DNA of 64,000 bases, from positions 124,001-188,000 of the forward strand of contig NZ_JANIAA010000002.1 in assembly GCF_024505145.1 (NCBI RefSeq), read 5' to 3'. Positions 1 to 7,657 of this stretch are shown here, piece after piece (the first letter of the stretch is position 1; each line of letters begins with the position of its first letter). Source of the DNA: Streptomyces rugosispiralis. GTDB lineage: Bacteria; Actinomycetota; Actinomycetes; Streptomycetales; Streptomycetaceae. The notes under the pieces are model-generated. The model searched no databases and was not told the DNA's origin. It worked only from the letters and a program-made list of their open reading frames with translations. Position numbers and translations under genes: made by a program.

Positions 1-1
1 G

Positions 2-178
2 CTGACGGTCACCCCCGCCGCCGAGGCCCGGCTGCGGGAGTGGCGGGCACGGCGCGGCGCGCTGGTCCGCGAGCAGGTGGCGAAGCTGTCCGAGAGCGAG
101 CGGGCGGCGCTGGCCGCGGCCGTTCCGGCGCTGCGCAAACTGGCCGAGAACCTTCATGAGGAGGTGGAAGGGATATGA
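2..178 (+). CDS. MarR-family regulator, C-terminal end (partial)
   Basis: The frame is open from the window edge to the TGA at 176-178 and encodes about 58 residues ending HEEVEGI. The composition (TPAAEARLREWRARR, then LSESERAALAAAVPALRKLAE) is typical of the last two helices of MarR regulators, which form the dimerisation region. The DNA-binding wing lies outside the window. The stop overlaps the ATG of the ABC ATPase (ATGA), so the two are translationally coupled; the usual arrangement is a MarR repressor controlling a co-transcribed efflux pump. Family assignment rests on a short stretch only. Confidence 0.55.
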   Translation: MTVTPAAEARLREWRARRGALVREQVAKLSESERAALAAAVPALRKLAENLHEEVEGI

Positions 179-1029
179 CCGACGTCCCGGAGAACACCGC
201 CCCGGTCGCGCTCGCCTGCGAGGGCCTGCGCTACGCGTTCGGGGAGACCAGGGCGGTCGACGACCTGGAGCTGACGGTCCGGGCGGGCGAGGTCTTCGGC
301 CTGCTCGGCCCCAATGGAGCGGGCAAGACCACCGCGATCCGCTGCATCACCACCCTGCTGCCGGTCCCCGCCGGCATGGTGCGGGTGTTCGGGCACGACG
401 CGGCGAAGGAGCGGATGGCGGTCCGCCGGCTGCTGGGCTACGTACCGCAGCAGCTGTCCGCCGACGCAGGGCTCACCGGCCGGGAGAACGTGGAGCTGTT
501 CGCCCGCGTCTTCGACGTCACCCGGCGGGAGCGGGCCGACCGCGTGGCGCGGGTGCTGGAGGCGGTCGGCCTCACCGCGGCGGCCGACCGGCTCGCCAAG
601 ACGTACTCCGGCGGCATGATCCGCCGCCTCGAACTGGCCCAGGCGCTGGTCAGCGCGCCCCGGCTGCTGATGCTGGACGAGCCGACGATCGGCCTGGACC
701 CGATCGCCCGGACCAGCGTGTGGGAGCACATCAACGCGGTGCGGGCGGCCACCGGGATGACCGTGCTGGTCACCACCCACTACATGGACGAGGCCGACCA
801 GTACTGCGACCGGGTCGCGCTGATGCACCGAGGCCGGATCCACGCCCTCGGAACGCCCCATGAACTCCGCTCCGAGCTGGCCGAACGCCGCCGGGCGGAG
901 GGCGAGGCCGATCCCGGGCCGACGCTGGAGGACGTCTTCCGCGACGTCGCCGGCCGCGGCCTCGACGAGCAGGGAGGAGATTTCCGCGATGTCCGAAGCA
1001 CCCGTCGCACCGCGTCCCGGGTCGGCTGA
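175..1029 (+). CDS. ABC transporter ATP-binding protein, DrrA-like drug efflux type
   Basis: A 284-aa nucleotide-binding subunit of an ABC-2 exporter. The Walker A motif GPNGAGKTT lies near residues 45-53, the Q-loop region is YVPQQ, the ABC signature is YSGGM, Walker B is LLMLDEPTIGLD and the switch histidine is in VTTHYMDEAD. The linked product is the permease starting at 989, which overlaps its 3' end by 41 nt. DrrA-like ATPases power export of hydrophobic antibiotics from the cytoplasmic side of the membrane. The C-terminal region after residue 225 (LEDVFRDVAGRG) is the usual accessory segment. The substrate cannot be read from the sequence. Confidence 0.93.
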   Translation: MTDVPENTAPVALACEGLRYAFGETRAVDDLELTVRAGEVFGLLGPNGAGKTTAIRCITTLLPVPAGMVRVFGHDAAKERMAVRRLLGYVPQQLSADAGLTGRENVELFARVFDVTRRERADRVARVLEAVGLTAAADRLAKTYSGGMIRRLELAQALVSAPRLLMLDEPTIGLDPIARTSVWEHINAVRAATGMTVLVTTHYMDEADQYCDRVALMHRGRIHALGTPHELRSELAERRRAEGEADPGPTLEDVFRDVAGRGLDEQGGDFRDVRSTRRTASRVG

Positions 1030-1858
1030 TACCGCCGGGCTCGCGCCGGACGGCCGCCCCGATCCACTGCTGACCCCGCCGCGCGCCCGCACCGGCTGGC
1101 GGATGCTGCCCGCGCGGGTCGTGGCCATGTGCGTGGTCGAGCTCCAGAAGCTGCGGCATGACCGCACCGAGCTGTACACCCGGGCCGTCCAGCCCGCCCT
1201 CTGGCTGCTGATCTTCGGCGAGACCTTCACCCGGATCAAGGCCATACCGACCGGCGGCACACCGTACATCGACTATCTCGCGCCCGGCATCATCGCCCAG
1301 TCCGCGATGTTCATCGCCATCTTCTACGGGATCCAGATCATCTGGGAGCGAGACGCCGGGATCCTCACCAAACTGCTGGTCACCCCGACCCCGCGAGCCG
1401 CCCTCATCACCGGCAAGGCATTCGCCTCCGGGGTGAAGGCGCTGATCCAGGCGGTTGTGGTGATCGCCATCGCGGCGCTGCTGGGAGTGGCGCTGACCTG
1501 GAACCCGCTGCGGCTCCTCGGGGTGGCCGTCGCGGTGATCCTGGGCTCGGCCTTCTTCTCCTGCCTGTCCATGACCATCGCGGGGATCGTGCTGACCCGC
1601 GACCGGCTGATGGGCATCGGGCAGGCCATCACCATGCCGCTGTTCTTCGGCTCCAACGCGCTGTACCCGGTGGCCCTCATGCCCGGCTGGCTCCAGGCCG
1701 TCAGCAAGGCCAATCCACTGAGCTACCAGGTCGACGCGTTGCGCGGATTGCTGCTGGGCACCCCGCACCACCTCGCACTCGACTACGGAGTCCTGGCGCT
1801 GGCCGCGGCGGCCGGTATCGCGGCGGCCTCCTCGCTGCTGGGGCGGCTAGCGCGCTGA
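989..1858 (+). CDS. ABC-2 type transporter permease
   Basis: A 289-aa integral membrane partner of the preceding ATPase. I place the start at ATG 989 (MSEAPVAP) because a GGAGGA-like Shine-Dalgarno stands at about 972-979; the frame is also open further upstream but only as a shadow of the ATPase. Six hydrophobic segments follow a cytoplasmic N-terminus of about 45 residues, for example around ALWLLIFGETF, GIIAQSAMFIAIFYGI and LLGVAVAVILGSAFF. The conserved ABC-2 pattern is visible in ERDAGILTKLLVTPTPR and near the end (NPLSYQVDALRGLLLG). With the ATPase it forms a homodimeric-type drug exporter of the DrrAB class. Confidence 0.92.
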   Translation: MSEAPVAPRPGSADTAGLAPDGRPDPLLTPPRARTGWRMLPARVVAMCVVELQKLRHDRTELYTRAVQPALWLLIFGETFTRIKAIPTGGTPYIDYLAPGIIAQSAMFIAIFYGIQIIWERDAGILTKLLVTPTPRAALITGKAFASGVKALIQAVVVIAIAALLGVALTWNPLRLLGVAVAVILGSAFFSCLSMTIAGIVLTRDRLMGIGQAITMPLFFGSNALYPVALMPGWLQAVSKANPLSYQVDALRGLLLGTPHHLALDYGVLALAAAAGIAAASSLLGRLAR

Positions 1859-1946
1859 CCCGCTCGATGCGCGCGGTGCCGCACACCGTACTGTCGCCGG
1901 GACAGCGGCCATCGGCGATGCCCCACGAGTACGAGAGGACCACGCG

Positions 1947-2387
1947 GTGCGGTACGAGGACGGCTCCCCTTACGCCTACACCCCCGGCATCGGGGTGCCC
2001 CAGGGCGTCCAGGCGGTCAATGTCGGATGGCTGGAGCGGCAGGAGGAGTTCCCCCGCGGTGAGGTGCCGACGGAATTCGTCCACGCGCTCGCGGTCCTCT
2101 GCCGGGACAACTCCACCAACCGCATGCGGGGTTGGCAGAGCTGCACCCTCCCGCACCCGGAGGGAAAGCCGCCCTATCCCGTCGTGGTGCACGTCGATGG
2201 CACCGAGGTCGCCCTCGGCAGCGCCGAGATCAGGCTCCTGGCCCGCGACGGCCGATGGCTCATCGCCCCCAATCTCGTCCTCCACTACGTGGCAGCCCAC
2301 GGCTACCTCCCGCCACGGGAGTTCATCGAGGCGGTGACGGCAAGGCGGGCCATCCCGGAACCGCCCTCCGGGCTGCCGCGCCGCTAG
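1947..2387 (+). CDS. conserved actinobacterial protein of unknown function (DUF7919-like)
   Basis: A 146-aa soluble protein from a GTG start with a weak GAGAGGAC upstream. The N-terminal pattern (YEDGSPYAY ... VNVGWLERQEEFPRGEVP) and the tail (APNLVLHYVAAHGYLPPREFIEAV) match a small streptomycete family that I know only as uncharacterised and usually coded near regulators. No catalytic motif, signal peptide or membrane segment is visible. It lies 88 nt after the ABC permease and could be co-transcribed with it. The family name is from memory; treat the function as unknown. Confidence 0.7.
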   Translation: MRYEDGSPYAYTPGIGVPQGVQAVNVGWLERQEEFPRGEVPTEFVHALAVLCRDNSTNRMRGWQSCTLPHPEGKPPYPVVVHVDGTEVALGSAEIRLLARDGRWLIAPNLVLHYVAAHGYLPPREFIEAVTARRAIPEPPSGLPRR

Positions 2388-2448
2388 CCGTCGGCGGCCG
2401 TCGGCCCACCGGCGAGGTCTGCCGCCCGATCACCTCGGACGCCGGCGT

Positions 2449-3579
2449 CTACCCGCGGCCGTCGGATTCGGCGGGACCGGGCTGGTTGATGCGGCGCCGC
2501 ATCGCGGGGAGGCGGTTGGCGAGCAGGGCGATGCCGAGCATGTCGACGAGGGCGAGGGCCGCCATCGGCACCCAGGTGGCGGCCGGTCCATGGGCGAGAA
2601 GTGTGGTCATGAGGGCGGGCGTGACGACGTCGCCGATGCTGAAGGCCATTTGGGAGAGCGAGTTGTATCGGCCCCGACTCGTCGCCGTGGCACAGTCGTT
2701 GACGATGGGGGACACGATCAGGCTCTGGACGAGTTCGCCGAGGGTCACCAGGACGACCGCGGCGAAGGCGAGGCAGACCCCGACCGCCGACGGCACGTAC
2801 GCACAGCACAGCACCGCCACAAACCCACCGCCGACGACGGCCTGCGAGGCCATCAGGCTGCCGCTTCGGCCGCGCCCCGTGATGGCGGCGCCCACGGGCG
2901 TGGCGCCCACCGCGCCGAGCACGGCGTTGACCGCGAGGACGGTGCCGGGTATCCACGGCGGCAGGTGCACGGTGTCGACCAGGAAGACGGGAACGCCGAT
3001 GCCGAAGGCGAGCGAGAGCAGGGCGAGGCCGAAGTTGAGCACGACGAAGCCGAGGAAGGGCCGGTCCCGGAGGGTGCTCGCCCACCCGCTCGCGGGCGCG
3101 TGTTCCGACGGGGCGGCGTGCTCCGGTGTGGCGTTGGCGGAGACGGCGTGAGTGCCACCTGACGTGTCGAGCCGTGTCAGGATCGCCGCGGCGGCGAACG
3201 ACAGGGCGTTGACGGCGACGATCGCGGTGTATCCGTTCGTCCCGCCGATCGCGACAGCGAGACTCGCGCCGAGAGCGCCGACGCCGAGTCCCGCATGGCG
3301 CAGTGAGGTGATCAGGGCGAACCAGGACTCCTGGCGCTCGCCCTCGGCGACGTCGTGCACCAGCGCCGGATAGGCCACCCAGAACGCGGAGTTGCCGAGC
3401 TGTACGACGACTGCGGCGATGAGCAGATGACCGAAGGAGTCGCCGGTGGCCACGGGCGTCGGGGAGCCATGCGCGCACTGCGGAACCCTTCGGGACGTCC
3501 CAGCCGCACCACGGTTCATGCGACCCCGCCCCGAAAAGGGCAAGACGAGCAACGTATGAAGGGTCTGATCAACTGTCAA
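2449..3579 (-). CDS. MFS transporter, apparently lacking its N-terminal helices
   Basis: The 376-aa frame contains about nine hydrophobic segments (for example LLIAAVVVQLGNSAFW, FVVLNFGLALLSLAFG, VCLAFAAVVLVTLG) with the spacing of the second to last parts of a 12-helix MFS carrier. The first 45 residues are hydrophilic and arginine-rich and do not look like MFS. The usual first two or three helices and the GxLxDRxGRR loop are absent; the similarity seems to begin at the family's third or fourth helix. It therefore looks like the remains of a 5'-truncated gene, although the frame is intact afterwards. Expression or function is doubtful. It converges with the small gene ending at 2387. Confidence 0.72.
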   Translation of the reverse strand: MTVDQTLHTLLVLPFSGRGRMNRGAAGTSRRVPQCAHGSPTPVATGDSFGHLLIAAVVVQLGNSAFWVAYPALVHDVAEGERQESWFALITSLRHAGLGVGALGASLAVAIGGTNGYTAIVAVNALSFAAAAILTRLDTSGGTHAVSANATPEHAAPSEHAPASGWASTLRDRPFLGFVVLNFGLALLSLAFGIGVPVFLVDTVHLPPWIPGTVLAVNAVLGAVGATPVGAAITGRGRSGSLMASQAVVGGGFVAVLCCAYVPSAVGVCLAFAAVVLVTLGELVQSLIVSPIVNDCATATSRGRYNSLSQMAFSIGDVVTPALMTTLLAHGPAATWVPMAALALVDMLGIALLANRLPAMRRRINQPGPAESDGRG

Positions 3580-3592
3580 GGCCCGCGAAACG

Positions 3593-5191
3593 TCAGGTGC
3601 CGATCGCCTGTGGGTAGCTGAAGAAGTTGGTCGGGTCGTACTTACGGTTCACCCGGACCAGCCGGTCGTAGTTCGCACCGTAGTAGGCCCGCCGCCAGTC
3701 CTTCAGGGTCGGATCCGGGAAGTTCTGGTAGGAGTGCGGAGGAGGCGTACCGCCGAAAAGGGCGTGGTAGAACTCGGGTAGCCACTGAAGATTCGCCGTG
3801 GCGACCCGGGGCGGATCGTAGTCCGCCCACGAGGTCTCGGCGGCGAGGATGAACACGGCGTCGCGGTGGACGAACGCCGTCGCGTCCGGCGGCACTTGGT
3901 TGATCTCGCCGCCGAGGGCGAACATGGCGAACCCGGCCCCGTCCTCGTTGTCGCTGCCCGGCCATTCCAGCAGTTGCTCGGCCGCGGCAGCGACCTGCTC
4001 ATCGGTCAGCAGGGTCCGGGTGGTCAGCACCGCCGACTTGGCGGCGAACTGCCGCACCGGCGTGGTGGCGCTCAGCAGCACGCTCGCCTCGCCCGGGGTG
4101 ACCTCGCGGACCGACGCGTTGTTGGCGGCCCGTTCGTCGGCCGTGCCGATGGCCAGCAGCGGAGCCAGGATGTCGCGCAACTCCTCCAGGTCGCCGTAGT
4201 ACTGGCCGATGGCGTTGACGCCCGCGTTGGCGCGGATCTCGTCCCTGGTGACCCCATGAGTGCCCATGCCGACGCGGAGATGGAACCGCTTGTTGTGCAG
4301 GGTGTCCACGGCGATACGTTGCGCGGCGGCCATCACCGGCAGTGCCGAGTCCAGGCTCCAGCTCAGCCGGTAGAAGCCCACTTCGCCCTGGAACTGCTCG
4401 TACTGGAACGTAAAGGAGGTGTTGACGCCGAAGTTGTTCCCCGCGCCGCCGCGGCAGCCCCAGAACAGGTCGGAGTGCGAGTCCTGACAGGCCTCCACCA
4501 CGTCGCCGTCGGCCAGCACCACGGTCGTCGAGACCAGCCGGTCGCAGGTCAGGCCGAACATCTTGTCGCTGAACCCGATCCCGCCGCCGAGCACGAGACC
4601 GGCCACCCCGACCGTGGGGCAGCGGCCGGTCGGCACGAAGATGCCGTGGTCCTCCAGCATCGGGTGCAGATCGGCGTTGGTGACCCCGGCCCCGACGGTG
4701 ATGGTGCCCGCGTCGTGAACGACCTTGATCCGCCCGTAGGTCCGGGTCCGGGAGCGGGGACCCGGCACCGGGGTGGAGTCGATGGTCTTCATACGGGCCA
4801 TGTTGAGCAGCAGACCGGTGGTGGCGGAGTACCCGGCGTAGTTGTGGCCCAGCCCGGAGCGGGGCACGGCGGGCAGCCCGGCCGTACGGGCCCAGTGAAC
4901 CGCCGTACGCACATCCCTGGTGGCGCCGCACGCCACGATTCCCGCCGGCCGGATCCCGGCGTACCGATGGTTGAACGGAAGCGCCAGCGGCGGGTATCCG
5001 GGATCCCCCGGCCGGTAGAGCGTGGAGCGCGACGACAACGACTGGGCCAGCAGTTCCCAGTCCCGCCGGCTGACCCGCTCCGCCACATCGGGCGGTGGCG
5101 TGGCAGCGGCGGGCGGTGACTGCGAAGCCAGCACCTCCGTGCCCAGCACACCGGCCGTGCCTGCCCGCAGTACGTTCCGTCTGTTGATCAA
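3593..5191 (-). CDS. secreted FAD-linked oxidase (berberine-bridge-enzyme family)
   Basis: A 532-aa PCMH-type flavoprotein with a BBE C-terminal domain. The start is TTG 5191 with GAGGGC upstream; the N-terminus (INRRNVLRAGTAGVLG) is a Tat-like signal, so the enzyme is probably exported folded. The FAD domain shows GLGHNYAGYS near residue 115 (histidine for the 8-alpha link) and GRCPTVGVAGLVLGGG near 190 (cysteine for the 6-S link), which together predict bicovalent FAD. The BBE signature is YDRLVRVNRKYDPTNFFSYP at the end. Family members oxidise sugars, alkaloids or polyketides with O2; the substrate here is unknown. It is followed 14 nt later by the truncated MFS gene on the same strand. 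Confidence 0.9.
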   Translation of the reverse strand: MINRRNVLRAGTAGVLGTEVLASQSPPAAATPPPDVAERVSRRDWELLAQSLSSRSTLYRPGDPGYPPLALPFNHRYAGIRPAGIVACGATRDVRTAVHWARTAGLPAVPRSGLGHNYAGYSATTGLLLNMARMKTIDSTPVPGPRSRTRTYGRIKVVHDAGTITVGAGVTNADLHPMLEDHGIFVPTGRCPTVGVAGLVLGGGIGFSDKMFGLTCDRLVSTTVVLADGDVVEACQDSHSDLFWGCRGGAGNNFGVNTSFTFQYEQFQGEVGFYRLSWSLDSALPVMAAAQRIAVDTLHNKRFHLRVGMGTHGVTRDEIRANAGVNAIGQYYGDLEELRDILAPLLAIGTADERAANNASVREVTPGEASVLLSATTPVRQFAAKSAVLTTRTLLTDEQVAAAAEQLLEWPGSDNEDGAGFAMFALGGEINQVPPDATAFVHRDAVFILAAETSWADYDPPRVATANLQWLPEFYHALFGGTPPPHSYQNFPDPTLKDWRRAYYGANYDRLVRVNRKYDPTNFFSYPQAIGT

Positions 5192-5429
5192 CGTGGCCGC
5201 CCTCGTAAGACGCGTTCCGGAGACGCGATCGTCTCCGCCCGCGCCAAGTCAACTGATCCCCGGTCGGCACAGCCGGAAATCGGCTTCCGCCGACGGGCCC
5301 GCAACTCGAAAGAATGCCGACCTACCGCTGAATGCCCAGCCCGGTACGACGAACGGGCAACTGCCCGCGGCGGTGCCGGCCGCGGCGGAAGGGGGCCCGG
5401 CCGCCACAGCCGGTTCGACGCCCTGAGCG

Positions 5430-6299
5430 TCAGACGAGGACGCGGGCGAGGAAGTCGCGGATGTGCTCGGTGATGGTCCGAAGGTGGCTTTCCAGGGCGA
5501 AGTGCCCGGTCTCGAGGAGGTGGATCTCGGCGTCGGGCAGGTCCTGGCTGAACGCGGTGGCGCCGTCGGGGCCGAAGATCTCGTCGTTGGCGCCCCAGAC
5601 CGCGAGGAGCGGGACCTGGGAGTCGCGGAAGTACTGGTGGACCCGCGGGTAGAGGTCCACGTTGGTGGAGTAGTCGCGGAAGAGCTTGAGCTGGATCTCG
5701 TCGTTGCCGGGCCGGTCCAGCAGTGCCTGGTCGTGGAGCCAGTTGTCGGGGCTGACCAGGGTGGGGTCGGTGACGCCGTTGAGGTACTGCCAACGGATGC
5801 TCTCGGGCGTCAGCGCGCCGCGCATGGCGGCCTCGGTGTCGGGACCGGGCGCCTTGGCGTAGGCGAAGACGCCGTCCCAGAAGGGCTTGACGAAGCCCTC
5901 TTCGTAGGCGTTGCCATTCTGGGTGATGATCGCGGTGATGCGGTCCGGGGCCCGGAGGGCGAGGCGCCAGCCGATGGGGGCGCCGTAATCCTGCACGTAC
6001 ATCGCGAACCGGTCGATGCCGAGTTGCTCGAGCAGGCCGGAGGTGATATCGGCGAGGGCGTCGAAGGTGTAGGGGAAGTCCCGCGGGGCGGGCATCGCGG
6101 ACAGGCCGAATCCGATGTGGTCGGGGGCGATGACGTGGTAGCGGTCGGCGAGCGCCGGGATCAGGTGGCGGAACATGTGCGAGCTGGTGGGGAAGCCGTG
6201 GAGGAGTACGACGGCGGGTGCCTTCGGATCACCGGCCTCCCGGTAGAAGACGTCGTGGCCGTCGACCGTGGCGGTGCGGTGGTGGACTGCGGAGACCAT
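5430..6299 (-). CDS. alpha/beta hydrolase (haloalkane dehalogenase / epoxide hydrolase group)
   Basis: A 289-aa single-domain hydrolase. The oxyanion-hole motif is LLHGFPTS, followed by APDHIGFGLS. The nucleophile elbow reads MYVQDYGAPIG (about residue 103), with Asp rather than Ser, as in haloalkane/fluoroacetate dehalogenases and epoxide hydrolases. The catalytic histidine is in LETGHFALE near residue 264. The gene is divergent from the CGNR regulator at 6562, and its ribosome-binding region overlaps one of three copies of an operator-like 30-nt repeat, so it is very probably the target of that regulator. Substrate is unknown; an ester, epoxide or organohalide is possible. Confidence 0.9.
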   Translation of the reverse strand: MVSAVHHRTATVDGHDVFYREAGDPKAPAVVLLHGFPTSSHMFRHLIPALADRYHVIAPDHIGFGLSAMPAPRDFPYTFDALADITSGLLEQLGIDRFAMYVQDYGAPIGWRLALRAPDRITAIITQNGNAYEEGFVKPFWDGVFAYAKAPGPDTEAAMRGALTPESIRWQYLNGVTDPTLVSPDNWLHDQALLDRPGNDEIQLKLFRDYSTNVDLYPRVHQYFRDSQVPLLAVWGANDEIFGPDGATAFSQDLPDAEIHLLETGHFALESHLRTITEHIRDFLARVLV

Positions 6300-6302
6300 G
6301 AC

Positions 6303-6332
6303 CTAACCTTTCTGGCGAGCTTCAGTGGTTAC
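6303..6332. promoter_or_regulatory. operator-like repeat, copy 1 (CTAACC-N18-GGTTAC)
   Basis: The arms CTAACC and GGTTAC are separated by 18 nt. The site covers the ribosome-binding region of the hydrolase gene that starts at 6299 on the minus strand. It is the most degenerate of three copies in this 260-nt divergent region. Confidence 0.5.
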
Positions 6333-6355
6333 ATATCCAGTCGAGCACGCTCGAT

Positions 6356-6385
6356 CTAACCTGTCAAGGTGAATTCATTGGTTAG
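6356..6385. promoter_or_regulatory. operator-like repeat, copy 2 (CTAACC-N18-GGTTAG)
   Basis: A 30-nt imperfect palindrome with perfect 6-nt arms CTAACC and GGTTAG. The inner part AACCTGTCAAG is identical to copy 3. It sits 57 nt upstream of the hydrolase start, in a promoter position. Confidence 0.65.
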
Positions 6386-6523
6386 ATCCGCTCACGTCCG
6401 GTGTCGGCGCGCGGCCGGGCGCGGAACGCGGAACCGCTCCCCGGGTACCCGCCCGGAACGGGCGCGCTCGGCCCCTCTCGGCCGGTCGCCGCCATTGGGC
6501 GTGGCTGCTCGGGCGGGCCGCGT

Positions 6524-6553
6524 GTAACCTGTCAAGTGAATCGATCTGGTTAG
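6524..6553. promoter_or_regulatory. operator-like repeat, copy 3 overlapping the regulator's ribosome-binding site
   Basis: TAACCTGTCAAG is followed after about 11 nt by CTGGTTAG; the distal arm runs into the GGAGG Shine-Dalgarno of the CGNR gene at 6562. Binding here would repress the regulator's own synthesis. Confidence 0.65.
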
Positions 6554-6561
6554 GAGGCGGC

Positions 6562-7077
6562 ATGGTGGCAGGCGGAGAACAGCAGGACGTACTCCTGGAG
6601 CTCCTCAACACCACGCCGGTGGTCAACGGCGTCGCCCAGGACCAGCTGGCGGATCCGGAAGCGGCCAGGTCCTGGCAGCGGGCCCATGGCGGCAGCGGCA
6701 GCGCGGAAGAGCGCCGACACCTCCTGACGGCGCGAGACGACTTGCAGGACGTGGTGCGGGGCAGCCGCCCCGCCACGTCGCTGGCCCCGCTCCTGGAGGG
6801 CGTCACCTCCCGCCCGCACCTCTCGTCCGCTGGGGTGTCATGGGAGGTGGACGCCCCCGCGGAGCGCCGGATGGCGGTGGAGGCCGTCATGGCCTGGAGC
6901 GCGCTGCAGGAGGCGATGCCGGGTCGGCTGCGGGCGTGCGCCAACTCGGAGTGCCGACTGTTCCTCATCGACCGCAGCAAGACCAACAAGGCCCGCTGGT
7001 GCTCGATGGCCGTCTGCGGCAACCGCATGAAGGCACGGCGCCACTACCAGCGCACCCGCGACGCGGCAGCCGGATAA
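6562..7077 (+). CDS. CGNR zinc-finger / ABATE-domain transcriptional regulator
   Basis: A 171-aa protein with an N-terminal stress-related ABATE region (LLELLNTTPVVNGVAQDQL, then ARDDLQDVVRG) and a C-terminal CGNR zinc ribbon: CANSECRLFLID ... WCSMAVCGNRMKARRHYQR. The Cys pairs C-x4-C and C-x4-C bind zinc and the CGNR helix is the presumed DNA-binding part. A GGAGG Shine-Dalgarno precedes ATG 6562 by 5 nt. It is divergent from the alpha/beta hydrolase and three CTAACC/GGTTAG palindromes lie between them, which suggests autoregulation plus control of the hydrolase, perhaps relieved by the hydrolase substrate. The regulatory link is inferred from position. Confidence 0.88.
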   Translation: MVAGGEQQDVLLELLNTTPVVNGVAQDQLADPEAARSWQRAHGGSGSAEERRHLLTARDDLQDVVRGSRPATSLAPLLEGVTSRPHLSSAGVSWEVDAPAERRMAVEAVMAWSALQEAMPGRLRACANSECRLFLIDRSKTNKARWCSMAVCGNRMKARRHYQRTRDAAAG

Positions 7078-7144
7078 CAACGCTGCCGGGTCCGTGGTCC
7101 AGGTCCGGATTGAGAACCGGACGCTCAGCGTGGAAAGTGAAAGA

Positions 7145-7638
7145 GCACCCAGGGGCGTCCGAGTGCCCCGGCACTCGCGACACTGGGCCTCCCCGCCGAC
7201 GCGGACGCCTACGTGTGCGGACCGACCGCCTTCATGGACGACATCGGCGGCTTTCTGCGCGATCACGGCCTGCCCCCCGAGCGGTTCCATACGGAACAGT
7301 TCAGCGCCCTGCCCGCCATCAACCCCGGCGTCACGCCCACCGCTGTGGCGCGGCCGCACCAACCACCGGGTCCACCGGGCAGCGGCCCGCTCATCACCTT
7401 CTCCCGCAGCGGTATCACGACCCCGTGGTCACCCGCTCACGCGTCACTCCTCGATCTGGCCGAAGCCTGCGACATCCCCACCCGCTGGTCCTGCCGCACC
7501 GGCGTCTGCCACACCTGCATCACCCATCTCGTGTCCGGCGACATCACCTACACCACCCCGCCCCTCGAACTCCCCGAAGCCGGCACCATCCTCGTCTGCT
7601 GCAGCGCACCGACCGCCGAAGTCGTCCTCGACCTCTAG
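7145..7638 (+). pseudogene. truncated ferredoxin-type oxidoreductase (C-terminal NAD and 2Fe-2S part only)
   Basis: The coding similarity begins abruptly near 7145-7165 (PALATLGLPADADAYVCGPTAFMDD), with no start codon in a proper context. It continues as the NAD-binding tail of a flavodoxin-reductase module and then a plant-type ferredoxin domain with C-x4-C-x2-C (SCRTGVCHTC) and a later Cys in LVCC. Full-length relatives (MOSC or globin/FAD/2Fe-2S fusions) are several hundred residues longer at the N-terminus. The 70 nt before it carry no recognisable gene. Translation from GTG 7213 would give 141 aa that can hold an iron-sulfur cluster but no flavin, so I call it a remnant. Confidence 0.75.
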
Positions 7639-7657
7639 CCGGCCGGAGCCGAGGCCG

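Noticed and set aside
3467..3621. Plus-strand frame beginning MRALRNPS, similar to common MFS N-termini
   Set aside because: It is on the opposite strand to the MFS gene, contains no hydrophobic helices and ends quickly; the likeness is accidental.
7213..7638. Complete small ferredoxin gene
   Set aside because: The region before the ferredoxin domain is the NAD-binding tail of a larger reductase (CGPTAFMDD), so the frame is a truncated piece rather than a normal ferredoxin.
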